Of a DNA stretch of 64,000 bases, positions 17,245 to 25,757 are shown piece after piece; the first letter of the stretch is position 1, and every line of letters begins with the position of its first letter. The stretch covers positions 1 to 64,000 of the forward strand of contig CAYTFC010000004.1 of assembly GCA_964436955.1 (NCBI GenBank), in the 5' to 3' direction. The stretch comes from CAMFKD01 sp964436955. Its GTDB lineage: Bacteria; Chlamydiota; Chlamydiia; Chlamydiales; JAJFMA01. The notes below the pieces were generated by a model. The model worked only from the letters and a program-made list of their open reading frames with translations, did no database searches and was not told where the DNA came from. A program made the position numbers and the translations under genes.

Positions 17245-18573
17245 TCACAAAATAAATCCATCCGGTAGATGAGTCCCACGAGGGACAACGATAATCCCAT
17301 CTCGAATACAAATTTTATCGTTACTATAATTCATCAATTTATCTTTGTTTATCAGCCGGACGTTATTTCCTATACACACATTTTTATCGATGATAGCGTG
17401 ATCAATGATGCAGTTTTCTCCGATCATGGGATTGCTTGGAATGCCTTCATAACGTATTGGAGAAGAATAAAAATCATTACCAATGATGTAGCTATTCTTA
17501 ATGATTGAACCTTGCTTAACAATCGACCGCAATCCAATAATGCTATTGCTAACCTCTGCGGCTTGAACCAAAGATCCATCACAGATAATAGCATTCGTGA
17601 TCGCTGAGTTAATGATCTTGGGAGCTGATAAATAATGTTGTCTGAAAAAAATATGTTTTTTTTCTTCGCAACAATTGAATTCAGGATTAGACGACGTCAG
17701 TGCAATATTGGCTTTGAAAAATGATTCAATAGTGCCGATGTCTTCCCAATAACCGTTATGAGGATAAGCAAAAACATTTCCTTGGCCGACTTTAGTTGGA
17801 ATCAGATGTTTACCAAAATCTTCTCGAGGATCGCATTGGAGCAAATCTAATAATGCTTGTCGCTTGAATACATAAATCCCCATCGAACCAAGAAATTGTC
17901 GTTTGCCAATCTCTCCTCCAGCCATCTTCTCCAGAGTATTTGACGGGAGGCGCAATTGATTTAAAAGTTCTTGTTCTTGAGGTTTTTCATAAAATTCAGT
18001 AACCGAGTAATCTTCGTTTAATTTCATGATCCCCATGCGCTTTGCATCTTCCTCATTTACAGGTAGTGCTGCAATTACCAGGTCAGCAGAGGTCTCTTTA
18101 GCAAAATCAATGATGTGTTGGAAATTCATGTTATAAATTTGATCGCCCGACAAAATAAGAAAATACTCTGCAGGAGTTTCAGTAAAGTAATGCAGATTTT
18201 GTCGAATAGCGCATGCTGTTCCCTGAAACCATAATTTATGCGTGTGTTTTTGTTCTGCTGATATTAGCTCAATAGCAGAAGAAAAAAATGCACCTGGATG
18301 GTAAGTGTTAAAGATGTGCTGGTTGAGTGAGGATGAAAGATATTGAGAAATAACGAAAATTTTAGGGCAACCCGAGTGAATGGCATTAGAAATAGGAATA
18401 TCAATCAACCGATATTTACCACCAAAACACACAGCTGGTTTACATCGGGTATTTGTAAGTGGGTCAAGCCGTGTACCGTTTCCACCTGCAAGAATAATTG
18501 TGGTGACACAATTCATGGCCACTGATATCTTGGTTTTTCTCGGTGAAAGGCAACATTCGGCCATTTGTGTCAT
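17245..18573 (-). CDS. glgC: Glucose-1-phosphate adenylyltransferase
   Basis: Makes ADP-glucose from glucose-1-phosphate and ATP, the committed step of bacterial glycogen synthesis. The nucleotide-binding signature ILAGGNGTRLDPLTNTRCKP is followed by PAVCFGGKYRLIDIPISN, and YFLILSGDQIYNMN and YWEDIGTIESFFKANIAL mark the catalytic core. A C-terminal left-handed beta-helix region (EGIPSNPMIGENCIIDHAII) is present. I use ATG at 18573 because AAGG precedes it; an internal ATG at 18516 (MNCVTTIILAGG) would remove a 19-residue extension not usual in GlgC. It pairs with the glycan-binding protein downstream and, at a distance, with a truncated glgP at 42.9 kb. Confidence 0.9.
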   Translation of the reverse strand: MTQMAECCLSPRKTKISVAMNCVTTIILAGGNGTRLDPLTNTRCKPAVCFGGKYRLIDIPISNAIHSGCPKIFVISQYLSSSLNQHIFNTYHPGAFFSSAIELISAEQKHTHKLWFQGTACAIRQNLHYFTETPAEYFLILSGDQIYNMNFQHIIDFAKETSADLVIAALPVNEEDAKRMGIMKLNEDYSVTEFYEKPQEQELLNQLRLPSNTLEKMAGGEIGKRQFLGSMGIYVFKRQALLDLLQCDPREDFGKHLIPTKVGQGNVFAYPHNGYWEDIGTIESFFKANIALTSSNPEFNCCEEKKHIFFRQHYLSAPKIINSAITNAIICDGSLVQAAEVSNSIIGLRSIVKQGSIIKNSYIIGNDFYSSPIRYEGIPSNPMIGENCIIDHAIIDKNVCIGNNVRLINKDKLMNYSNDKICIRDGIIVVPRGTHLPDGFIL

Positions 18574-18690
18574 TGGGGACCTTGGGTTCTTTAGGGTAAA
18601 TAATAATTTTTATTTAACACATAGCAATTTTTAAACGAAGACAATTCCCTCTATTTCCTTCACTGTAGGCAATTAAGGGATGTCAAATTC

Positions 18691-18718
18691 TGCATAATTT
18701 GAATTCACGTGTTATGCA
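18691..18718. promoter_or_regulatory. Inverted repeat TGCATAA-N14-TTATGCA near integrase gene
   Basis: Two 7-bp arms (18691-18697 and 18712-18718) are separated by 14 bp and lie 26 bp past the integrase stop. Tyrosine-recombinase core sites often have short inverted arms around a spacer and often sit beside the integrase gene. The spacer is longer than the usual 6-8 bp, so this is only a candidate attachment site. Confidence 0.3.
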
Positions 18719-18743
18719 ATCCGCTCTTGCGTTCAGGAAACTT

Positions 18744-19727
18744 CTAAGATATTAAATTTACTTTTTTACTCGCATTATCTGCGCGCGAGGACTTGTCATA
18801 AGCATAAACCATTTCTGCGGTGGAATGCCCTGTTACACGCATGATATCGCTGTCTTGGAATCCTTGCTGCTTAAGGTAGGTGACAGCGGAAGCTCTCAAC
18901 ACGTGTGGAGAAACTTTAAATGGAATTCCAGCAGCCTTCCCAGCTTTTGCAAAAGTTACAGCTACCTGATTGATCATGACAGAATTTCCCGATCTGGTTA
19001 CAAATACCTGACCCGTTCTTTCTCCAATGTAGTCTTTAAGGCGCTTCATGATGCTCTCTGAATATGTAATCACAGTCTCTTTCTTGAGCCGTCTCATTTT
19101 CGACTGAATAAATGTAATCTCACAGCGCTCCCAATCAATTTGGTTGGTTTGCAAGGAGAGCACTTCATTAACCCTCTTGCCACCTTGTAAGATCACTTTT
19201 CCAATCAAGCAATCGCGAGGATTGATCTTCTCTAGTTCTTTGAAGAATAGAATCCACTGCGCTTGAGTCATCGCATGTGTTTTAACCTTCTCATATACGC
19301 TAAAGAAGGTCTTTGCGTTTCCTTCTTTATTTGGAATGGCCTTTTTTATCACACCTTCAAGACGACGGCTCAAAAATCCCGTAAATGAAATATAACAGGC
19401 GGCGCGTGCTTGTCTGGTAGATTCTGCCCAATCCTGAAAAAGTTTGATACGGTCAATAATGCCTTCATGATTGATCAGCGCAAACTGTTGTAAGCTGATT
19501 AGGGGATTAAGCCATCCGAATTCGACCAATTTTTTCATGCCGGATCTATAGCTAAGCTGCGTTTTTGGACTTAAAGTCGTCAGCCAATAGGAAATGGCTT
19601 CTTCGACAGAAATCTCATCCAATTTCTTCCAGACCAAATTAGCTTTGAAAGAGGCGGCTTGCTCATAGGTCTCCAAATTGGAGGGAATAGGAAGCTCCAA
19701 AACTGCTGGCATTAGAGTCATAGCCAT
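18744..19727 (-). CDS. Tyrosine recombinase, chlamydial plasmid integrase (pGP7/pGP8) type
   Basis: A 327-residue site-specific recombinase. The catalytic set is visible: Arg in GGKRVNEVLSL, His-x-x-Arg in SPHVLRASAVT, the GHST His, and Tyr in the MVYAYDKSSR segment near the C-terminus. An N-terminal SAM-like DNA-binding domain (WLTTLSPKTQLSYRSGMKKL) precedes it. The phrases YIGERTGQVFVTRSG, PHVLRA and YDKSSRADNASKK closely recall the two integrases of the classical chlamydial plasmid; this is the main taxonomic clue in the window. It may resolve multimers or insert the replicon. It overlaps the small upstream gene by nearly 180 codon-independent bases only at its start (19718-19727). Confidence 0.85.
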   Translation of the reverse strand: MAMTLMPAVLELPIPSNLETYEQAASFKANLVWKKLDEISVEEAISYWLTTLSPKTQLSYRSGMKKLVEFGWLNPLISLQQFALINHEGIIDRIKLFQDWAESTRQARAACYISFTGFLSRRLEGVIKKAIPNKEGNAKTFFSVYEKVKTHAMTQAQWILFFKELEKINPRDCLIGKVILQGGKRVNEVLSLQTNQIDWERCEITFIQSKMRRLKKETVITYSESIMKRLKDYIGERTGQVFVTRSGNSVMINQVAVTFAKAGKAAGIPFKVSPHVLRASAVTYLKQQGFQDSDIMRVTGHSTAEMVYAYDKSSRADNASKKVNLIS

Positions 19728-19903
19728 TGCTTCCTTTCACAAAGACCTTCGAATAATTTTTTATACTCTTCTCTGCACATCACTTCTTGGATGGGGGAAC
19801 TTGGCTCGGTCTTGATGATGGTAAGATCAATTTTTTTCTGAGATTTTTTCGTTTCAGGAATTTTTTCATGAGACTTTGAGTCTTTGGGTTCATTTTTTGG
19901 CAT
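19718..19903 (-). CDS. Small Lys-rich hypothetical protein upstream of integrase
   Basis: A protein of about 61 residues starting at ATG 19903, where TTGAGGTG gives a good ribosome binding site; an upstream in-frame start at 19999 adds 32 unrelated residues. It is very rich in Lys, Glu, Ser and Pro (MPKNEPKDSKSHEKIPE) and looks disordered, with a short amphipathic C-terminus (REEYKKLFEGLCERKQWL). Its end overlaps the integrase start by 10 bp, so the two are coupled. A role in regulating recombination is possible but unsupported. Confidence 0.5.
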   Translation of the reverse strand: MPKNEPKDSKSHEKIPETKKSQKKIDLTIIKTEPSSPIQEVMCREEYKKLFEGLCERKQWL

Positions 19904-20133
19904 CGACACCTCAACTTGTTTATAAGCGGCTTTATAAACAAGAAAAGATAGCTCAAAAAATCTTTCGTGGCAACTTGAAGTTTTGATGGTTACAAACATT
20001 TTACAGCAAGTCGCTTTAGCTATTCCATATTTAATGCGTTTTTCAATCTTTAATGCTAAATGCCTATTGACCTCTAATCGCCTTATCTTTTATACCTCTT
20101 ATTTCTACCTCGTTAAGGAGGCTAAGTAATGAC

Positions 20134-20391
20134 ATGAGCGAAGAAGTTCAAGAGCTAGTACAGCAAACCACTAAAGATATCAGTAGCCAAGATGATCAAT
20201 TAGTAGTCAGTCGCCGCAACAAGAAAAAAATCAAAGCTACTATTTATCTGACCGAGGAAGCAGAGCAAGCATTTACTGAGCTTTATATCCATCGCTTGCG
20301 CAAAGATAGAAAGATCGACCGCTCGGTCATTGCTTGCGATGCCATTCAGATGCTTTACGAAAAAGAATGTCTGGAAGCTGCTTCGAATTAG
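20134..20391 (+). CDS. Ribbon-helix-helix-like DNA-binding protein, 85 aa
   Basis: Residues 1-27 are polar. The rest, KKIKATIYLTEEAEQAFTEL followed by YIHRLRKDRKIDRSVIACDA and a final helix, has the strand-helix-helix pattern of RHH proteins. It resembles the C-terminal region of the RHH gene at 49828 (MTFNLTEDIYKAFNDLYANR...EMICEAIQWL), so the two probably share origin. A strong AAGGAGG sits at 20115-20121, better spaced for ATG 20129, which opens only a two-codon frame (ATGACATGA) whose stop overlaps this start. It is convergent with abiEii, with a 4-bp overlap of the ends. Confidence 0.65.
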   Translation: MSEEVQELVQQTTKDISSQDDQLVVSRRNKKKIKATIYLTEEAEQAFTELYIHRLRKDRKIDRSVIACDAIQMLYEKECLEAASN

Positions 20392-21248
20392 AAGAATGCG
20401 TTTTCTTTCAGCCATTGGTTCAGGACTGAAATCACATCCTCTATCGATTCAGGCAGTTTGAGAGCGCCTTTTTTCGCTTTGATTTTTCTACGGTAGGGAG
20501 TCCAGTTTTTCTCAAGCGTTTCTAAAGCATCCATGCCGAATGCAACCGGTAGTTTCTTCAGAAGAGTTTTTCTGTGGTGGAAAACCAGCTGGACGGCTTT
20601 CTTTGCAAGAGAGCTGTCGAGAACATCTAAGCGAACTAGCGAGTACAGGTCATGGAAATCTTTCATCCTGGTGTTGCCTCCTCCTCTGAAAACAACCGTT
20701 TCTAATTTCTCTGCAAAAATGAATTCCTTCGGATAGCAATGCAGAGAAATTCTGCTTTCAAAGAGAGGGCCTTTCGATGTGGCAGTCAAATCCATGGGAT
20801 ATTCAATTGGCTCCACGCGGTCGCCGAATCCTAAATCCATGCGCATGACCGTCTTGGTGGCGCCGAACAATGCCTGCAGCGTAATTTCAGCTCCTGTGTA
20901 TGCGAGCTGCGAATGATCGAGGATCTTGATTTTAGCCACTTCGAAGGCAAAGCTATCATTAGCATTGATATCGCAGATCGCTTGCAACACAGTTCTTAAA
21001 GACTCTTCAGTATTCGATAGCTTTTGAATGAAGAAGTCAAGATCCTGCGTCTCCCTTCCAAGATGGATGTATTTTGCCAGGAGGGATCCTCCTTTCAGAA
21101 CAAATTTTTCCCTGTAAATAGAACGCGCTAAACGGGTCAAAAATCTCTCTAAGATCAGATTCCTCCAAAGTTCTGCAAAGGTTGTTTCCCGCTCCTTGGC
21201 CAGTGCTTTGATTTTCTCTTTGATTGATTGTTCGATTGCAGATTTCAT
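20388..21248 (-). CDS. abiEii: AbiEii-type nucleotidyltransferase toxin (copy 1)
   Basis: A 286-residue toxin of an AbiE toxin-antitoxin pair. The nucleotidyltransferase motif is intact: FVLKGGSLLAKYIHLGRE, with the DxD-type acidic pair in TQDLDFF. Further family signs are FESRISLHCYPKEFIFAEKL and MKDFHDLYSL. Members transfer nucleotides and block growth; they can give phage defence by abortive infection or stabilise mobile DNA. The start overlaps the antitoxin stop by 4 bp. A second, diverged copy lies at 26026-26898. The two copies share most signature phrases. Confidence 0.88.
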   Translation of the reverse strand: MKSAIEQSIKEKIKALAKERETTFAELWRNLILERFLTRLARSIYREKFVLKGGSLLAKYIHLGRETQDLDFFIQKLSNTEESLRTVLQAICDINANDSFAFEVAKIKILDHSQLAYTGAEITLQALFGATKTVMRMDLGFGDRVEPIEYPMDLTATSKGPLFESRISLHCYPKEFIFAEKLETVVFRGGGNTRMKDFHDLYSLVRLDVLDSSLAKKAVQLVFHHRKTLLKKLPVAFGMDALETLEKNWTPYRRKIKAKKGALKLPESIEDVISVLNQWLKENAFF

Positions 21249-21841
21249 AGTGTAAACGCCGAAATGTAAGGAGTTAAGTCGACTCTAAGCTTCTTCGCAT
21301 ATCTTAGAAGCTTGTCGATATCCGGTTTTCTATCTTTGCTTGTCTTTAAATAAGCTTGCAAGGCCTTTAAAGCGGTTTCCTTGTCCAGATAGCGGAAAGA
21401 GTCCACGACAGTCCGTTCCCGATCGAAAATTTTGAGCTTCTGGCTGCCGATTTTAATCGTGGTCTGTCCAAAAGAGATGTTCCGCATCCGGACGATGTGA
21501 GCATTTTCCCTGGCAGGGGAGGTGGTGGCATGCGGAATAGCAATCCAAAATTCCCTCATGATTTCATCCGTTAAACCGTAATAGCATAGAGCAGAAATGA
21601 GACAGATGACCCCATTCGGGATGCTCAAAGTAGTAACCGCGAGATCTTCCCATTCGAATTCGGAGTCAAAATCAAGGTCGGTGATTTTATACATCCCTTT
21701 GCTGACCCGCTCGATCTGCCCCTTCGTGCAAAAATAGGCAAGCATCCGGGGAGGGATTCCTGCTTTCCTTCCTTCTGCGGAAGAAAAAACTGCTTTTTTG
21801 GACAGCGCTTTGAGCGCGGCTGAGTACTTGGATCTTATCAT
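21245..21841 (-). CDS. abiEi: AbiEi-type antitoxin and autoregulator (copy 1)
   Basis: A 198-residue antitoxin. The N-terminal winged-helix region (FSSAEGRKAGIPPRMLAYFC followed by KGQIERVSKGMYKI) binds DNA. The C-terminal domain (ICLISALCYYGLTDEIMREF, KIFDRERTVVDSFRYLDKE) is typical of AbiEi. Known AbiEi proteins repress their own operon by binding inverted repeats upstream. Here a perfect 19-bp-arm inverted repeat ends only 6 bp before the start codon, so repression and translation signals overlap. No separate Shine-Dalgarno sequence is clear. Confidence 0.88.
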   Translation of the reverse strand: MIRSKYSAALKALSKKAVFSSAEGRKAGIPPRMLAYFCTKGQIERVSKGMYKITDLDFDSEFEWEDLAVTTLSIPNGVICLISALCYYGLTDEIMREFWIAIPHATTSPARENAHIVRMRNISFGQTTIKIGSQKLKIFDRERTVVDSFRYLDKETALKALQAYLKTSKDRKPDIDKLLRYAKKLRVDLTPYISAFTL

Positions 21842-21847
21842 ACCCGT

Positions 21848-21896
21848 AATGTAACAGAAAAACCCATTAACGGCAACTGGGTTTTTCTGTTACATT
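21848..21896. promoter_or_regulatory. Perfect 19-bp inverted repeat, likely AbiEi operator (copy 1)
   Basis: Arms AATGTAACAGAAAAACCCA (21848-21866) and TGGGTTTTTCTGTTACATT (21878-21896) flank an 11-bp loop. The central 21 bp have the ACCC-N13-GGGT form shared with 6583-6633 and 27494-27547. It could also act as a terminator between terL and abiEi. Confidence 0.65.
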
Positions 21897-21945
21897 TTCA
21901 CTCGTGGAATTCATTAATAAATCTTTTTAAAATAAGGATGTTATA

Positions 21946-23295
21946 TCAAAGAGTTGTCAAAGCGGTCAGGTCATATGTCGAATCAGTAAGCATCAAAAAA
22001 GCACCGCTCAGAGCATCAACAATATCATCATGGCTTCCTTCAGGGAAATTTTCCACCTCTCTTAAAAAATCTTCGTTCCAGGACGCCTGCAGGATCTTGA
22101 TATTTCCAGCCTCTGCCTGAGAAGAGACAGGGAGAGCTCTCGTTACTTTGTCCTGGGTAGCTTTGAATGTCTTCACGTTATACCCTTGAAGCATTCTAAC
22201 GAGATAATCTGCTTCGCTTATTCCAGCCTGGCCAGGATCCTGCTCGATACCAATCCTTATCGAAACGCCATCTTGACTTGCCGTATTTTTGATGGCATTT
22301 TGAACCCCTAAAGGACTTTGCTGAATTCTTACCATATCGGTGATGTACAAGATGTTATTTTTATCCTTTTCAAGACGCAGCCCGACAGTATAATCCGGGT
22401 CATTGCTTTCAGTCTTTTTCGTTGCAGCTCGATCCCAATAGCGTACAGCTTTTAAACCTCCTTTTGGAATGGCTTTGACGACTTCAAAGAAGCTTCTCTG
22501 GAAGAACATGCCAGCTGTTGGTCGCACATTCCAATTTCCCATTAGCAGCTGCTCGCGTTCAAATCGAGGTAATGCTTTAAGGTTCGCGAGATATCCCGGA
22601 TCTTTTTCAAGCAGGATTTTATTGTCATGCACAGTTGATGCCACAAAGGAAACACTCTTAGGCAGGCAGCTCGGATCCTTTTCTATCAATTCTTCGCGGC
22701 TAGATCCCCAAATTGTTTGGTCATTCTGAATAAAGAACCAGCGAGTCTTTCCACTACGTGAGGGGATTGGGTATCCCGATTTTTCATCAATCCACCACGA
22801 AATAAATTGCCGGACCCAGGAGTCTGTATCCGGGTTGGTGGTGGCTCTAATATAGGGTTTCACTCCGCAAGTGGACCGATTCCTTGAGAGCATATAGACA
22901 AATTGCTGCCATGAAAAATGAGTTAGCTCATCAAACCCGACAAGGGGAATCTGTGAGCCTTGCCAGTCAAAGCGTGTTTTATCATGCTCTAGGTGAGCGA
23001 ATTTGACTTTGCCATTTCCTTGGAAATCCCATTCAAGAGTGGACTCCTTAGGAGTTCCGTTCGCATGAACAAAAAGTTCGCAGCTTGTATCCCATAAGCC
23101 GCCTGGATTGCGGACTTGAGTGCTGTTTCTTCTGAATATTACAGCAGAGAATCCGGGAACATTTCTATGTCGCAGGCATTCCATTAAAAGAGCCCAAGTT
23201 TTGCCGCCTCCAGCAGCTCCACCATAAATGACAATATCCGCCGAAGCATTCAAGAACTGGTATTGAGGACCTTTCTGAGGTATGATTTTAGGCAT
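21946..23295 (-). CDS. terL: Phage terminase large subunit
   Basis: A 449-residue DNA-packaging motor. The ATPase domain has Walker A YGGAAGGGKTWALLMEC (residues about 24-40) and Walker B LVGFDELTHFSW. The nuclease domain begins around RYWDRAATKKTESNDPDYTV and continues with GIEQDPGQAG and SHDDIVDALSGAF, giving the acidic residues expected for an RNase H-fold nuclease. Length is normal. It overlaps terS by 8 bp. The portal gene is not adjacent but about 16 kb away, beyond AbiE, glgC, integrase and czc genes. Confidence 0.92.
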   Translation of the reverse strand: MPKIIPQKGPQYQFLNASADIVIYGGAAGGGKTWALLMECLRHRNVPGFSAVIFRRNSTQVRNPGGLWDTSCELFVHANGTPKESTLEWDFQGNGKVKFAHLEHDKTRFDWQGSQIPLVGFDELTHFSWQQFVYMLSRNRSTCGVKPYIRATTNPDTDSWVRQFISWWIDEKSGYPIPSRSGKTRWFFIQNDQTIWGSSREELIEKDPSCLPKSVSFVASTVHDNKILLEKDPGYLANLKALPRFEREQLLMGNWNVRPTAGMFFQRSFFEVVKAIPKGGLKAVRYWDRAATKKTESNDPDYTVGLRLEKDKNNILYITDMVRIQQSPLGVQNAIKNTASQDGVSIRIGIEQDPGQAGISEADYLVRMLQGYNVKTFKATQDKVTRALPVSSQAEAGNIKILQASWNEDFLREVENFPEGSHDDIVDALSGAFLMLTDSTYDLTALTTL

Positions 23296-23776
23296 GGGGG
23301 TCCTCCACTTTTTCTTCTATGCAGTCGCCTCTGCCGTTATCGGGAATGTAAATCTGAACAGGATCTTCTCCTTTGACAATTGTTTCTGTGACAATAGTTT
23401 CTCTTTGGCCAAGCCATATTTTTCCAAGCCAGATAGCCATGGTTGCGCTGTGCTCAGCTTGCTGAAATTGATAACGGCGAAGGGAGAGTTTATGACGCCC
23501 ATTGCACCTTTTTCTTAGCTCCGCAAAACCCATACCAAAAGCCTCCCTCAACCTTCGATCCAAGGTATCGACGCTGACTCGAAAAGAGCCCGCAATTTCT
23601 TCAGCTGTCGCTTGCATTTCAGTCCAATAAAGCACTTGATCAAGATTGATCTCTTTTGCAGGCACGATTCCTTTCCATTCAGCAGGAGGGGAGTTCGGGT
23701 CCACTGGAGGTTTAACCGTTTTCTTAGGCCGGCCGTTTGGCCGGCCTGTAGGCTTTCTAGGCATAATCTTCACCAT
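23288..23776 (-). CDS. terS: Phage terminase small subunit-like protein
   Basis: A 162-residue protein just upstream of terL with a basic Pro/Lys/Arg-rich N-terminus (MPRKPTGRPNGRPKKTVKPP). A helix-turn-helix follows (ATAEEIAGSFRVSVDTLDRR), then a helical oligomerisation region. This fits small terminases that recognise the packaging site. ATG at 23776 is used; ATG at 23764 (MPRKP...) is equally possible because both lie inside the end of the methyltransferase gene. The plus-strand spacer here contains GGCCGGCC-type palindromes that merely encode Gly-Arg-Pro. Confidence 0.75.
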   Translation of the reverse strand: MVKIMPRKPTGRPNGRPKKTVKPPVDPNSPPAEWKGIVPAKEINLDQVLYWTEMQATAEEIAGSFRVSVDTLDRRLREAFGMGFAELRKRCNGRHKLSLRRYQFQQAEHSATMAIWLGKIWLGQRETIVTETIVKGEDPVQIYIPDNGRGDCIEEKVEDPHA

Positions 23777-25085
23777 TCAACTTAATGTTGCATGGCTCGT
23801 TTCTATGCAGCTTGTACTTTCTATAACGATCGACAATGACATCGCAATATTTAGGATCGAGCTCGCAACCGAAACATCTGCGGTCCAACTGCTCTGCTGC
23901 GATTAGCGTTGTCCCGGAGCCTAGGAAGAAATCGAATACAATATCGTCCTTCTTCGAACTGTTATTGATAAGATAGCCAATTAACGGGATCGGCTTCATG
24001 GTCGGATGCTCCGCATTTCTCTGCGGCCTATCGAATTTAAGAAGGGTGGTTTGCTTGCGATTATTATACCATCGATGCTTCTCTCCCTCTTTCCAGCCGT
24101 AAAGCACAGGATCATGATCACTGTATTCTTTGCCTCCGAAGAGGACCGGCTCGTGCTGCCATTGATAATCTTGCCGTCCAAGAACAAGGGAATTCTTAAG
24201 CCAGATAAGACACTGCGTCATTTTTAAGTTTGCCTCTCGGAAAAACCGGCGGAATTTTTCCCCTTCAGAGTCGGCATGAAATACATAGATCCCAGCTCCT
24301 TCTTTCATGAATACGAAAGCATTCACATAGAAATCTCGCAAAAGAGATTCGAAGTCTTCATTTGAGAGATCGTCATTTTTGATGGTAAGCTTCTCTTTTG
24401 TGCCTCCTTTGTAAGCCACATTATACGGAGGATCCGTAATGACAAGATCAATCAGTTCTGACTCAAGCACCTTTTCGATATCGCCATGAATTGTGGCAGA
24501 TCCACAGATTAGCCGATGTTTTCCCAAATCATAAATATCGCCAGGCTTAGACTTTGGTTCCTCGGGCAATTCTTCTTCATAGCCATCATCAATCGCTTCA
24601 ATCTTTTCGGGGTCTTTGAACTGAAGTTCAGTTTCGGTAAATCCCCAATTGAACAAATCTTTTACCTCCCATTCATTGGCTAAACGCTCCCAATCCCATT
24701 CCCCTGAATTCTTATTGCTGCGAATAAGATATTCTTCAGCTTCCCTGGAAGAAAGCTGCCGGTTTGGAACCCGCACTTCGATTTTTTCTTTTCCACGACC
24801 TAGTGCTTTCATAGCTTTAACTCTCATGTGGCCAGCCAAAATAGTATTATCTAGATTGACGACGATGGTTTCCACATAGTTAAAGCTTTTTAATGATTGC
24901 TTTAGCTTTTCCATCTGATCTTTTGTGATCTTGCGAGGATTTTTCTCATGATCTTTGAAGTCTTTGATCTGCCTGGTTTCCGTATGCCATACCAGCTCCT
25001 CTAAAGTGATTTCGGATTCTTGTGCCGGCTGGGTCTCAATTTCGACTGTCTGGACCTCCGCATTCTTGGTTGTGCTCTTTGCCAT
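23757..25085 (-). CDS. ParB-domain DNA methyltransferase fusion
   Basis: A 442-residue protein joins an N-terminal ParB/Srx-like domain (residues about 30-165, with HEKNPRKITKDQMEKLKQSL, LAGHMRVKAMKALG and YLIRSNKNSGEW) to a C-terminal N6/N4 DNA methyltransferase. The methyltransferase has the catalytic motif DPPYNVAYKG and the AdoMet motif FDFFLGSGTTLIAAEQL. Such fusions are common in phages and prophages and may modify phage DNA against host restriction or mark packaging DNA. It overlaps terS and has no restriction enzyme partner nearby, so it is probably an orphan enzyme. Confidence 0.9.
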   Translation of the reverse strand: MAKSTTKNAEVQTVEIETQPAQESEITLEELVWHTETRQIKDFKDHEKNPRKITKDQMEKLKQSLKSFNYVETIVVNLDNTILAGHMRVKAMKALGRGKEKIEVRVPNRQLSSREAEEYLIRSNKNSGEWDWERLANEWEVKDLFNWGFTETELQFKDPEKIEAIDDGYEEELPEEPKSKPGDIYDLGKHRLICGSATIHGDIEKVLESELIDLVITDPPYNVAYKGGTKEKLTIKNDDLSNEDFESLLRDFYVNAFVFMKEGAGIYVFHADSEGEKFRRFFREANLKMTQCLIWLKNSLVLGRQDYQWQHEPVLFGGKEYSDHDPVLYGWKEGEKHRWYNNRKQTTLLKFDRPQRNAEHPTMKPIPLIGYLINNSSKKDDIVFDFFLGSGTTLIAAEQLDRRCFGCELDPKYCDVIVDRYRKYKLHRNEPCNIKLNGEDYA

Positions 25086-25252
25086 CTTTCATCTCTCTGA
25101 TTTATTTTTTTTCTTGTACAAGACCTGTAAACCAATTTTCTTCTAAATACCAAGTTGGTAAAAAACGATAGAAAATCGGTAGTTAAGTTTTAAGAGAGTA
25201 ATTGAGAAAGGGGAGTAGAGAGGGTAATTGAGTAGAAGCCTAATGGCCTGAT
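25086..25252. other. Spacer between methyltransferase and DUF1064 genes
   Basis: AT-rich, with a small degenerate repeat on the plus strand (GTAATTGAGAAAGGGGAGTAG then GGGTAATTGAGTAGAAG, about 25195-25240). A similar phrase (TATTTGAGTTAATTAAGG, ATACTTGAGTAG) occurs at 61695-61730. No gene is seen. Confidence 0.35.
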
Positions 25253-25594
25253 TTAAACTTTGCTGACAATTTCAATGGTGATTGGATATAAATCCTCGAC
25301 CATCTTTCGTTTTGTCTGGCTTAAAGCCGTATCTTTTCCTTTAGTATCAATAAAGCTTATTTCACCATTTGCATAAAAAACTTGAAAATCACAAACATAT
25401 CGCACTTTTCCAGGGAGGTCAAAGGGGATTTGTCTTAGAAAAAACAAAACCTCTCCTGCTTTTTGAAGGATTTGGAGCTTATCGTAATACCTTCGCTCTA
25501 ATTTCGATGGGAATTTTTTACCATCCCTCTCGCAAGGAACTGCACCAAATTTATGCTTTGGTCTCCCTTTTGGTCTAAAAAATTGTATAGTCAT
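25253..25594 (-). CDS. DUF1064 phage nuclease-like protein
   Basis: A 113-residue protein with the PD-(D/E)xK layout. It has an early Glu in FPSKLERRYYDKLQ, an Asp in YVCDFQVFY and the DxK in ISFIDTKGKD, the pattern of DUF1064 (PF06356). Phages use such enzymes as Holliday-junction or replication nucleases. The basic N-terminus (RPKGRPKHKFGAVP) may contact DNA. It lies upstream of the ParB-methyltransferase on the same strand and may begin that operon. Confidence 0.75.
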   Translation of the reverse strand: MTIQFFRPKGRPKHKFGAVPCERDGKKFPSKLERRYYDKLQILQKAGEVLFFLRQIPFDLPGKVRYVCDFQVFYANGEISFIDTKGKDTALSQTKRKMVEDLYPITIEIVSKV

Positions 25595-25757
25595 TTGATA
25601 TAGGCATGCTCCTCTGATATTAAAGAATTTTTATTCTGTCAGATTTTTTGATTTTCTTGCATCTACATATTGAATATACGCGTGGTAAAGTGCATATGTC
25701 CATTTTACATGCAATTTGGCGAGATTAAGATGAAAGTGACAGATTTAAGGAAAGATG

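Noticed and set aside
23720..23750. GGCCGGCC-rich palindromes as a regulatory or cos site
   Set aside because: They encode the Gly-Arg-Pro repeats of terS (GRPNGRP). A packaging site there is possible but has no separate support.
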